DNA from: Strongyloides papillosus
Taxonomy: Eukaryota > Nematoda > Chromadorea > Rhabditida > Strongyloididae
DNA: 64,000 nucleotides
Direction: 5' to 3'
Assembly: GCA_005656395.1 (NCBI GenBank)
Contig: SRSI01000033.1
Location: 166,410-230,409 of the forward strand
Part shown: one piece after another, positions 24,363 to 35,443 of the stretch
Numbering within the stretch: the stretch's first letter is position 1
Layout of the letters: each line of letters starts with the position of its first letter
Notes under the pieces: generated by a model
The model's database searches: none
What the model was told of the DNA's origin: nothing
What the model saw: only the letters and a program-made list of their open reading frames with translations
Program-made: the position numbers and the translations under genes

Positions 24363-24876
24363 TATTTACCACTAGTAAAATTTATATAATAAGTCTTTTT
24401 GGTGTACAAAGCAGTTAAAAAAATAGTTTATTATAGCACACAAAATTTACAAATTACACAACATTAAACCTCATTAAAACTAAAATTTTCAAAAATGGCT
24501 ACATAACAGTTTCAATAAAAAAATTAACGTATAATTTAGGAAGCTTACTTTAATTATACAAATAACAATATAAATCATAATATAAAAAATAATTAATATT
24601 TCTCTTTTTGTTCTCTAGTTTATAAATAAAAAAAATCAATTATTAGAGATTAAAATTCCATGAGAAAATGATAATATGATGATTTTGTACGAATTTTTTA
24701 AAAATAACGACAGAAATTGAATCTAATGTTTATATATAACTGTTAGAAAATACATTTTTTTAAGGATGGGTGAAAAGACCAGCTAAATATAGCCTGTTTA
24801 ACTAATTGTATAAATATTGTGAATTATTAAAAAATCTTGACTGGCTATCTTAACCAAAATACAGCACAATTTTTAT
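24363..24876. other. 3' flank of the 24.9-kb astacin
   Basis: AT-rich, no gene or repeat recognised. Confidence 0.4.
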
Positions 24877-26223
24877 TTAATGTTTTTTGAACATTAGCAT
24901 AAATATATTACTGGCATTCGTACTTCTAAAATACACTATTACAACATTGCTTTTAGAAAGAAAAACAATATTTTCAGTAAATCCGCAAAATCTTGCTCCC
25001 GTAACAGTTTTATCTTCCCAATACTTAATTTCTAAAGAATTTTCAGGCCAGCAGAATGTTCCTAGTGCTGGATATATTTTGGTATAAACAACTTTTAACA
25101 TAATTTTAGAATTTTTTTCAGTCGTCAATTGATAATAACAATTTATTTTACCAATAACAATAATTTCTCGAGGAGATTCCTGAGCAACATGCATTGATTT
25201 ACCACATGATGGTAAATTTGTTGTAAAATGATTACAATTTTTTCCTACAAATCCTTCCACGCAAATGCATTGAAAACATTTAGTGGGATGTTGATAACTA
25301 CCGTTATCACAATCAATCTTAAAGCTACACTTATTCCTGCAGTAAAGTAAATTAATTGTTTTAATGTCAATAAAAGAAAGCTTGCGTATGTGTCCCATAG
25401 TACGACTATATAACACATCTTTTGGTACAAGCGTTGGTTCTTTATTTTTAGAAAAAGAAAACACACTATAATGCATAATTGATCCATAATCATATGGTAA
25501 ACCAAGTGTATTTGAATGTATCTTTCGAGGAGTAGTAAAATCATTTAAGCTTGATGGCTCTATATTTTTTTGTTGTACAAATAAATATTTATCTCTATCA
25601 ATCCTACTGTGTTCATGATCTATTCCCAATGCATGTAAAGTTTCGTGCTGAATTCCTCCAATGGTTTCACAATGCTTTGCTATAAATATTTTTTGAAATC
25701 CTCTAAGTAATCTTTTCCCCAAAAAACTAAAGCAAATATTGCTTGGTGAATATCTTATCCCTGACATTCTTTTATAAGTTCGTTTTACTTCATGAAATCT
25801 TACGCATGTTTCCTGTTCTATTTCACGTAATGCTTTGACTATTAAATTGCGATTAAGATTTCTTTCAATAAAAAATGGAATTGATTTAGACCACAAATAA
25901 AAGTTACGACCCCTTACTTTTCTTTTTTCTCTATGATATTCAAAATTAAAATCGTAAGAACTCTCATTATTGTTTATCACAAACTGCTAAAAAGATTAAA
26001 ATATTAACTAAAATTTTTAGTACCGTGTCACTGATTTTATTCGAAAAAAATTTTTGGATACTTTTATCTAAAATTTCTTTTTTGTTTTTGTCTTCAACTG
26101 CATCCACATTCTTATTATAGAAATACTAAAAAATTTTAGTTATAGTTAATTTAAAAACGGGCTTACACATTTAAAAATAAAGGCATTTATAAAATATAGT
26201 AAAAAATAATGGATAAACTTCAT
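24877..26223 (-). CDS. astacin metalloprotease, intact three-exon copy
   Basis: Exons are 26167-26223 (MKFIHYFLLYFINAFIFKC), 26024-26125 (34 codons) and 24877-25986. Introns are phase 0, about 40 bases. The protein is 422 aa. The pro-segment ends in REKRKVRG. The catalytic domain carries HETLHALGIDHEHSRIDR and SIMHY. EGF is CDNGSYQHPTKCFQCICVEGF and CUB is CGKSMH...VTGARFCGFTENIVFLSKSN...FMLMFKKH. It is closest to the 27.3-kb copy: the EGF and start of the CUB are almost identical between them (NRNLIVKALREIEQ at the N-terminus is also shared), so this is a recent duplicate pair. Predicted to be a secreted, active protease. Confidence 0.93.
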
Positions 26224-27302
26224 TAAACTTTTAACTGAAGGGTTGAAATATTACTATACCATTTAAAATATATAATTACATTAGAAAACTAAATATTTAT
26301 TAAAATTTAGTATATTTATGTAAATGTATAAAGCCAATATTTTTTGATCTTCGTAAATTGGCTAATAAAAACTTTATTTTTTTTTGTTTATTATATAATC
26401 ATTAATCTCTAAGGCTCTTTCTTTTATGTATGGAATTATCTAGAATCTTGTAAAACCACAATGCCAACTTTTATCTCTATTGCTAGCTACTTTTAGAAAA
26501 TTTTCTAAGGATATATAAACTATTAGATTAATGAATATAGATCATTTTGAAATTATGTTATATTTTTTATATATTGCTTTATTTTTTAAATATAAAATTT
26601 AAGTTTCAGATGTTAAGTTATTTATCGTTTTTCTGATAATTATTATGTTCTTGTTGTAAGGTTACTGATCTGATATCGTTAAGATTTTATCATCATGTTT
26701 AGATGTATTGTCTTTTATTCAGAAGCTCTTAGTTAATTATATTATACTACATTTAATTACTTTATCTGCAAACAATTGAACATTATTATATCTGTTGTGT
26801 TAAATAAAGATCACTTTTTATCTGGTACATCGTTTTGCTAAAAGCAACGTAAAAAGTTTTACTGACCAATAACAAATAGATATGAAATTTTATAAAAATT
26901 ATAATTTTGTTATTATTCAAAGTTTAACATACTATATAACTACTGAGAAACATATTTATAAAGTATTTAAGATTTTGGTTTCTCAAAGTTTTGAGTTCAA
27001 GTCTGTAGTACCATGTGCAGTAAATTACTATACAAACAATTGAAACTTAATAAATATATTTTATAGACATCAAAAATGTATTTATCTATGTGAAGAAATA
27101 CTTATTTATTTAACAAAATTATACAAATTATTTTAATTTATAATATGCTATCTAAATTTTTGAAAAAGTTGAACTTCAGCAAAATTATATAAAACAATTC
27201 CCCCTATTGAAATACAATTGGAAAACAAGAAGTAAATATAAAAGAAATTAACAATAAAGCAAAAAAACTTAATATTGTTAACGTTTCAAAAATTACTTAG
27301 AA
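26224..27302. other. spacer with inverted-duplication arm and conserved 3' flank
   Basis: The interval 26410-26825 is the inverted partner of 21775-22160. The interval 26985-27300 is the 3' flank repeated at 23030-23340. No gene is seen. Confidence 0.5.
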
Positions 27303-28654
27303 CTATTGTTTTTTGAACTTTAATTTAAATTCATTCTCAATATATGTACTTTTAAAATATACTATAACGACATTGCTTTTAGAAAGAAAAATAATATTTT
27401 TAGTCCGTCCACAAAATCTGGCTCCTGTAACGGTTTTATCTTCCCAATACTTAATTTCTAAACAATCTTCTGGCCAACAGAATACTCTTTTTAATGGATG
27501 AATTCTAGTATAAACTTGTAACATAATTTTTGTATCTTTTTCAGCTATCAGTCGATAATAGCATTTTATTTTACCATTAACCTTTATTTCTTGAGGAAAT
27601 TCATGAACAAAATGTATTGATTTACCACATGATGGTAAATTTGTTGTAAAATGATTACAATTTTTTCCTACAAATCCTTCCACGCAAATGCATTGAAAAC
27701 ATTTAGTAGGATGTTGATAACTACCGTTATCACAATCAATCTTAAAGCTACACATATTCCTGCAGTAAAGTAAATTAATTGTTTTAATGTCAATAAAAGA
27801 AAGTTTCTGAACATGCCCAATTGTATGAGCATACAACACATGTTTTGGTATAAGTGTTGGTTCATTATTTTTAGAAGAAGCAAGCATGTCATAATGCATA
27901 ATTGATCCATAATCATATGGTAAACCAAATGTATTTGAATGTGTAGATGAGGGAACACGAAAATCATAAATATCTGATCGTTTAACATTTTTTAAAAGTA
28001 CGAATAAATATTTGTCTCTATCAATTCTACAATGTTCATGATCAATTCCCAATAAATGTAAAGTTTCATGTTGAATCGCTCCCAATGTTTCATAACGCTT
28101 TGCTATATATATAGTTTGAAACCCTCTAAGTATTCTTTTTCCTAGATAACTTGAACAAGCTCTACCCGGAAAATATCGTATCCCTGTCATTCTAAAAGAA
28201 ACTCGTTTTACTTCGTGAAATCTTACGCATGTTGTCTGTTCTATTTCACGTAATGCTTTGACTATTAAATTGCGATTAAGATTTTTTTCAATAAAAAATG
28301 GAATTGATTTAGACCACAAATTAAATTTACGACCTCTAACTTTTCTCTTTTTTCTATAATATTCATAATCAAAATAACTAAAACTCTTATTGATATTCAT
28401 CATTAATTGCTAAAAAGATTAAATGTTAAAATCTTGTGTTAAATTTTTAGTACCGTATTATTAATTTTATTTATGTCAAAACTTTGAATGTTACTATCTG
28501 TAATTTGTTTTTTGTTTTTTTCTACTACTGTATCGACTTTCTCATTAATTAAATACTAAAATTTTTTAAAATATAGTTAATTTAAAAATAAACTTACACA
28601 TTTAAAAATAAAGGCATTTATAACATATAGTAAAAAATAATGAATAAACTCCAT
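27303..28654 (-). CDS. astacin metalloprotease missing one conserved cysteine
   Basis: Exons are 28598-28654 (MEFIHYFLLYVINAFIFKC), 28454-28555 (34 codons) and 27303-28409. The protein is 421 aa. The zinc motif HETLHLLGIDHEHCRIDR and Met-turn SIMHY are complete. The cysteine before the zinc helix, present in its sisters (AKHCETIG), is tyrosine here (AKRYETLG). Its usual partner in the ACSSYLGK segment remains and so is unpaired. An extra cysteine appears in HEHCRIDR. EGF and CUB are as in the 24.9-kb copy. Probably active but possibly less stable, or re-paired through the new cysteine. Confidence 0.92.
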
Positions 28655-29760
28655 TTATTTTGTGATTGAAGATTAAAATATTTTTCTACCATTTAAAATA
28701 TAAATAATAGTAGAAAATTAAATATTTATTACAATGAAGTGAGTGATAACAACTACATTATGAAACTTATAATTTGTTAGTTGTCAAAAATTAAATAACG
28801 ATGGGCGTTTACTCTATTAATTTTTCAATTATTGATTATTTTTATAATTATTGAAATTTTTATGTTCTTTTACAGTTACTCAACAACGTATGTAAAAATC
28901 ATTTATATTTTTGGAGTCAAAACATCAAAAATATAAAATATAATGTAGAGATTGATTCATGCACATGCTTCTTAAATTTTAAAAATATTTTTATAGCATT
29001 TAAAATCTATCATCTTCGTTATGAAAATAGATTCATTATTTAACAAAATATACATGGTGACACACGAAAGACTTTTCACATTTTTACTTTTTTTAGTTTC
29101 CTTATTTTTGAGGTACAAGTATGATGCTTTATTACATTTCATGCAAATATCTGAAATCTTTGCAGAGTTATAGATCTTCAAATTTCAGGTAAATTTATTA
29201 AACTACATTTTAAAAATAAATGTTCATAATCATCTAAAATTAATTCCAATCTTTAGAGCATGAAATACTACATCAGAATGTTTCAATAATTATAAAAACT
29301 GCATTATTAAAAATTTGAGAAAAACGAGAAAAAAATTTTTTATTCTTACATCAATTTTTAAAATACAAATGAATCATATCAGAAAAATTAATTATGAGGG
29401 TATCAAAAATTTTTCCATCTATAGAATGTGGAAGTTCACATTAGAATTTAGCAATAATTTTTTATATGTAATGCAAAAATTTTGAGATGTAATTTAAAAA
29501 CACAGCATACCTTTATGCTATTTTTAATTTTTTACAAAAAAAATAATATTATCTCAAGAAATAGTTATCAGAATTCTCCAAATATAATTCCAATAGATAG
29601 ATTATAAAATTTTAATTAAAAAACATTAACAATTTTAGAAGTTTAATAGAATAACATTCAAAAATAAGTTAAAAATTATCATATTTATTACTATTTTATT
29701 ATTATTTTGCAAAAATAGCATCAAATATCAAGAATCTTTAAACAGATTTTCATGAAATCA
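28655..29760. other. promoter side of the 27.3-kb gene, otherwise empty
   Basis: No supported gene. A 69-codon minus-strand frame at 28972-29181 has no family features. Confidence 0.4.
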
Positions 29761-29764
29761 GTTT

Positions 29765-30365
29765 CATTGTTTGAGTCCCCCAGGTCTGTAGACTAAGCTG
29801 TAAGGATAAGCAGAGTGTCATTAGGTGAAGAGTAGAGTATTCAGGTAAGAAAGATTTCTACGAATAAACGATATCTCAAACAGTTTAAAAGGTTTTTTTG
29901 GGCCCCTAAGCTTGTAAGTTGTGCTGTAAGAGACCGTAGAGATTTATTGTCCGAGATTTAAAGACTGTTAATAAGATAGATTTTTACATATAAACGTTGC
30001 TTCAACTAGCATAAAACTCTCTTTGAAATCACTTGAGTCTGTAGACAAAGTATTATAACTCATTAAAGGAGTAAAGATGAGATAAAAAGATTGTTTATAG
30101 AACAAATTCGCAACTGCAGAGAAATAGTGCATTAGTTGTTCCTAGAGTTATCTTAGAAAGTAAACCTACTTTGACAGGAAATTTAGTACATTTTAACGGT
30201 ACAGATTTTTGCGTGTAGACTTTGTACATAACAACGAAAAAACATTTTTTGTTTAATCTAAGTCTGTACAATTAATTTGCAGGGTTTTAAGATTATTTAG
30301 TAGTTTGGAAATAGGGATTTATACAGAAAAAATATTTCTTATATAATGATAATTTTAGGTACTTC
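29765..30365. repeat. degenerate tandem repeat, unit about 125 bp
   Basis: The motif 'tctgta(g/c)a' or its variants recurs at about 29785, 29912, 30037 and 30263. A second motif, 'gattt(c/t)tac..ataaacg', recurs at about 29853 and 29978 with a weaker copy at 30203. Spacing is about 125, 125 and 225 bases. The run is slightly less AT-rich than its surroundings. No coding or RNA assignment. Confidence 0.5.
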
Positions 30366-30762
30366 AGTAGTAATTTGATTTCATTAATAACAATTTACAA
30401 TCTATACCAGATTTGTAAAACCCAGTGATAATATTTATCGATAAAAAGAAATTATTAGAATAGTTGTCTAAGTTTTTTTTCTTATAATATTTTAAAAACA
30501 TGGAGAACACAGATAAAGTCTAGAATATTTATAAAATTACAATATTATTATTCTAATAACTCTTATGCAAACCATCGTGTATAAATAGTGATACTTTACA
30601 TTGGTTTAACAAAATTTTAAAAATTTTTTTAAGAATTATAAGACTATATAGCAAAAATACAATCATTAAAGTATAATAAAGAAAATGAAAGTAGATAGAC
30701 AGTATAAATGGCAATGTATGAATTAGTACTATCAAAATATTAAACGGTGTTTAAAACTACTT
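30366..30762. other. 3' flank of the 30.8-kb astacin
   Basis: AT-rich, nothing recognised. Confidence 0.4.
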
Positions 30763-32243
30763 TTAAATTTTTTTGGCAAACATCAATTTAAATCTATTTC
30801 TACTATCCGTACTTCTAAAATATATTATTACAATATTACTATAAGAATAAAAAACAACATTTTTGTTGACTCCACAAAATCGCGCTCCTGTAACAGCTTT
30901 ATCTTCCCAGTACTTAATTTCTAAAGTATTCTTTGGAGAACAAATTTTTCTTCTGTGTGGATGTATACTAGTAAAACGAATTTTTATCATTATTTTTGCT
31001 CTTTTTTGAGTCATCAAATAATATTTACAATTTACTATACCTCCAGCACTAATTTTCTGAGGGAAGTATTGTGCAAGATATTTTGATTTTCCACATATAG
31101 GTATGTTTTCCACAAAATTCAGACAATTGTATCCTATAAATCCCTCGATACAAATGCACCTATCACAAGAATTGGGATTAACATATCTGTAATAAATTAT
31201 AATATTTGATTATTATAAATAAAATATAAATATTATTATTGTGAAATTCGAATATAATTTTAATATTTATACGTGTTAAATTATGTGGGTGACACCATTT
31301 AATAAATTTTTATTACTTACCCATTATTATGGCAAATTATCACAAAACTGCTACATTTACTTTTACAGTAAAGTAGGTTAAGCGTTTTGATATCAAGAAA
31401 AGAAAGTTCTTTTATTTGACCAATGGTTTTTTTATATAAATTGTATTTTGGTATTATTGTTGGTTTCTTATTTTTAGAATGAGAATACATGTCATAATGC
31501 ATTATTGATCCATAATCATATGACAAACCAAAAGTGTTTGAATCTCTAGTTGAAGTGATACGAAAATCATCGATTTGAGATTCATCTACATTTTCTAATA
31601 GTATAGATACATAATAATTTCTATCAATTCTACTATGCTCATGATCAATCCCCAATGCGTGTAAAGTTTCATGCTGAATTTCTCCTAGTGTTTGACAATA
31701 ATCTGCAATAAATATTTTTTGTAATTCTCTATCATGTGACTTTCCGATGATGCTAGCACACTTCTCTCCTGAACGAAATTGTATTCCTGACATTCCTTTT
31801 AAAATTTGATCTATTAAATAAAATCTCACACAGGTTTCCACTTCTATTATGCTTAATGCTTGTATTATTAATCTATGATCAAGTCTTTTATCAATGTAAA
31901 CAGGAATAAATGACGGCCACTTTTTTAGCTCATTCCCTATTATTTTTCTTTTTTTTCTATAACTTTCAAAATTAAAATCATAAGAACTCTTATTAATACT
32001 CATCAAAACTTGCTAAAAACATTGGAAATTAAAAAATTAATTAAAATTTTCAGTACCATGTTATTGATTTCATTCATATTAAAGATTTTAATTTTATTAT
32101 TTATGATATTTTTTGTTACAGTATAATCTTTTTTAATTATATCCTAGAATGCTTTTTGAATATACTATTTTGAAATTAAACTTACACATTTTAAAGTAAC
32201 AGTAATTACATAACATAGTAAAAAATAATAAACGAAATTCATA
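30763..32243 (-). CDS. astacin metalloprotease with four exons and a frameshifted signal-peptide exon
   Basis: Exons are 32186-32243, 32057-32143 (29 codons), 31321-32012 and 30763-31186. The last intron (31187-31320, 134 bases, phase 2) interrupts the EGF module at CHNNG|YVNPNSCDRC. The catalytic domain is complete (HETLHALGIDHEHSRIDR, SIMHY), and EGF and CUB (CGKSKY...VTGARFCG...FKLMFAKKI) are also complete. Exon 1 is 58 bases instead of the 57 in every sister, because a run of six A (plus strand) has become seven. The ATG is therefore out of frame with exons 2-3, and none of the donor/acceptor choices I tried restores the frame. This is either a sequencing error in a homopolymer or loss of the secretion signal. 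Translation from the ATG at the start of exon 3 would give a protein without a signal peptide. Confidence 0.85.
31187..31320 (-). other. intron homologous to 14900-15020
   Basis: Reverse complement of 31258-31297 is identical over 40 bases to 14926-14965. Both the 5' and 3' thirds also align, including the stretch AATATTATAATTT near the acceptor. The intron lies about 9 codons upstream of the equivalent intron position in the 13.8-kb gene. Confidence 0.9.
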
Positions 32244-33971
32244 TAATTTATATTAAAAACATTAAATTATTGTTTTACTTTTTATAATATAATAATTCGA
32301 AAGCAAAATACTCTTTAAAATGTACTAAATTAATACAAATATATATTGTAATCGATATTTTTTTATCACCAAAAACCAATCATCAACAATTTTTTAATTG
32401 TGTAATTTTTTAGAAATGATAATTTGTATTATTATTATATTCTTTTCCAACTAATAGATACTTTAACTAAAAAAGTCTATTTTTTATTTTAATATAACAA
32501 AATAATAAACATTATAAATAAGTTTTTCAATTATTGAATAACTTTATATTCTTCAGTTTTAGAGATTTTGTTGTTCACAAGAACAACAGTAATTAAATAA
32601 TTACTGATTGTCATTTTTTTATAGCACAATGAAAATTGTTCTATTCAAAAATTACATAGAACTATTTGACTATTTATGTGGGCTGGAAATAATAATAAAA
32701 TTGGCATTAAAATTTATATTATTAAAAATGATGAAAAGAATTTAATATTTGTTTTAAGTTAAATGTGCCTTTAATCAATGACTGTTTTATTTTTAATGCT
32801 ACAATAATTATCAAAACATATATATGTTTTTCCAAGTTGTATTATTGTTAAGAAAAATGAATCTTGTATACACTGAAGAAAAGTGTTTTCAATTGTAAAA
32901 AATTTTATGAGATAAAAATTCCTCAAAAATTACAATTTTTTAACAAATTAATTAGAAAATGGTAGTAAGACAAAACAAGCAAAAACTTTTCTAATGGATG
33001 AATGTTCCTTAAATAAATACATTTCTCCTCTACTCATTCCTTGCTTCATAGAATCCTATATGACACCTGTCTACTAAAACCTTTGATACAGTCAAGTGAA
33101 GATGCATAATTGGATGATTTAAAGCGAAAGAGAGTGCTCGAACTTAGGACATCAGAATTAGAAACTTGGTTATTAAGAAATCACACTATCGATGCCGTTT
33201 AACGGTGTTTTTAATTCTTTTATTATAAGTGACGCTATGAGAAATTATTTTCTTTGCTAAATTTCTTATATCTGTTATTTAAATATTAAAGTTTTTCTAA
33301 AATGTAATGTTATACAATAAACCTACTATTTATATTAAGAATGGACATCAAATAATTTATTTTCCTTTTTTTTTACTTAGTATTAATTTTAAAAAAAAAT
33401 TGATTATTGGCATACAAAGAACTTTGAAATCAACTCCTAATTTCTTAATAATTCTTTATTAGTATAATACAATGAGGACTTCAAATACAATGAAAGTTAG
33501 AAATTATAAAGAAAAACTCTATATTTTGGGATGATTTCTCATCTTTAAGTACAATTAGTTTTATTTTTAGGAAACATTACTGCTACTTAGTAAAATTGAC
33601 TAAATGCTTAAATATTATTTATGCTTTACAGAAAATATAACAATTATGGTTTTTCTACAAGGAACTTAATCAAATAAATATTTTATTTTGTTTATGGACA
33701 TCTAATAAAACATATTTAAAAATTATTAAAATTTTTTTTAATATTAAATCTTGTCTCTTTATTTATTGTAAAATTTTTTTCAAGGCATTTGGACTTTTTT
33801 AACACTACAGGAATACTCCAAATTTTGTTTTCTATTTATAATAAAAAGTAGAATATTTATATTATATTTCTAATATAAATAGAAATAATGTATATAATCA
33901 GAAAATTTTCAAATTAATTGTATAAATTGTCTTATTATTTTGATTGAATAGAAATATTTTACTCAATCAAT
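32244..33971. other. divergent spacer between the two astacin subfamilies
   Basis: This holds the promoters of the - strand gene and of the first + strand tandem copy. From about 33200 the sequence is the start of a unit repeated at about 37010 and 41030. The element TTTTTTTAACACTA(C)AGGAATA lies about 175 bases before each of the three start codons. A decayed tRNA-like stretch lies at 33128-33200. Confidence 0.5.
33128..33200 (-). other. possible decayed tRNA or tRNA-derived sequence
   Basis: On the minus strand, an A-box-like CGATAGTGTGA is followed about 40 bases later by a B-box-like AAGTTCGAGCAC. The intervening order resembles a tRNA, with an anticodon-arm-like TTTCTAATTCTGA. The acceptor stem does not pair, so it is not a working tRNA. 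Confidence 0.25.
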
Positions 33972-33973
33972 AT
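33940..33973 (+). promoter_or_regulatory. conserved 5'-leader hairpin before the start codon, copy 1
   Basis: TGATTGA and TCAATCA can pair as a 7-bp stem with a loop of about 18 bases. The stem ends two bases before the ATG. The same arrangement precedes the start codons at 37549 and 41562, so it is either conserved by recent duplication or functional in translation control. Confidence 0.4.
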
Positions 33974-35443
33974 GCTAAAGACTTTCTTTATTTTTCTTTG
34001 GATTATCTTATTTTCACAAATTCTATCAGTATGTTTGATATTTTGAAATTTAATTAAACATTTTAAGTTACCAATAACAAGTGAAAATAATCTTTCTATC
34101 GGAAATCAAGATGATGGAAATCTAACAAAAAATGCTTTAAAAGTCTTAGATGAAATCTTGCTCAGAATTAAACAACTTAATTCAACTATAAATTATCATT
34201 TAAATTACTTTAGAGGGAATAATACAAAAACTAATAGGAAGACTTTTAGAGAAAATAATGTTATGGAAAATTCTGGATATTACCAGGGTGATATAAAACT
34301 TTCAAAACTTCAGGCAGAATATTTAATCGACACTGTTGCCGAAATAGCCGAAGGTTTAGGTGCTGATGTTTCCGACATTATTGGTGATGCAGAAACCAGA
34401 AAAAAGAGAAAAATAGATACAAGACCTAATTTTATATGGGACCTTAAAGTTCCATATGTTGTTGACTACCGTGTTGATAGAAATTTAATTAGAAAGGCTT
34501 TGGATAAACTTCAAAGTGAAACATGTCTCGAATTTATAGAATATTCTGGTTATATCCCATCAGGGGAAGCCGGTCTAAAATACTTTCCTGGTGATGGATG
34601 TTATAGTAATGTTGGTAGACAATCTCTTAATGAATTACAAGAGATAAGTATTGGTCCTGGTTGTAATTTTATTCCAACTATTCAACACGAAACTATGCAT
34701 GCACTTGGATTCACTCATGAACAATCAAGAGCAGATAGAGATAAAATATTTAAAAATTCTTATAAACAATGTTAAAGACTTTGCAATAGAAAATTTCCTG
34801 AAATTACAATTAACAGACGCCTTAGATTATGGTGTACCATACGATTATGGATCTGCAATGCATTATAATTCACATTCATTTAGTAAAAATGGTCAACCTA
34901 CGATGTTGCCATATATTCCGATGTATGAGAAGACAATAGGTTCTAAGTCAGAAGCTACTTTTTTGGACATCATGGTGTTAAATCTCTATTACTGCGAGGA
35001 TATTTGTTTAAATAGAATAACCTGTAAAAATAACGGATACCAAGACCCAAACTCTTGCGAGCGGTGTAAGTGCTTAAAGGGTTTCACCGGTAGAGATTGC
35101 TCTGAAATCGAAAGAAATAGTCTATGCGAAAATCAAGAATTATTTGCTGATGGTACTCAAAAACTTTTATATGTAGACGGAGAAAAAGACTGTGTTTATC
35201 ACATAATATCTAAATCAAGAAATAAATTTCGATTGAAGTAAAAACAATATCTATATACCCTACATATGACTATAGTTGTCGCGCTGATAACAAACTTGAA
35301 GTCAAGTTCCAATCAAATAAAGCCACGAGTGGAGCATTTGTTTGTGATAAGTCGACTAAAACTTTTGAGTCCGAAAATGACCATGTTATGATACGGTTTA
35401 CAAGTACGAATAAGAATAATTTCGCTGAAATATATTACAAATA
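33972..35443 (+). pseudogene. astacin pseudogene, first of three + strand tandem copies, two frameshifts
   Basis: Exon 1 is 33972-34028 (MLKTFFIFLWIILFSQILS) and exon 2 starts at 34068 after a 39-base intron. The pro-segment has the aspartate-switch-like YYQGDIKLSKLQ and a RKKRK processing site. The zinc motif HETMHALGFTHEQSRADRDK is reached in frame. An extra A at about 34744-34747 (four A where the 41.6-kb copy has three) then shifts the frame and stops it at 34775. The other frame carries the rest of the protease and EGF until 35241, where a missing base near 35222-35227 shifts it again. The CUB tail continues in a third frame to 35443 (AEIYYK-stop). From 34567 to about 35207 it is almost identical to the 41.6-kb copy. 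Either a young pseudogene or, less likely, two sequencing errors. Confidence 0.88.
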
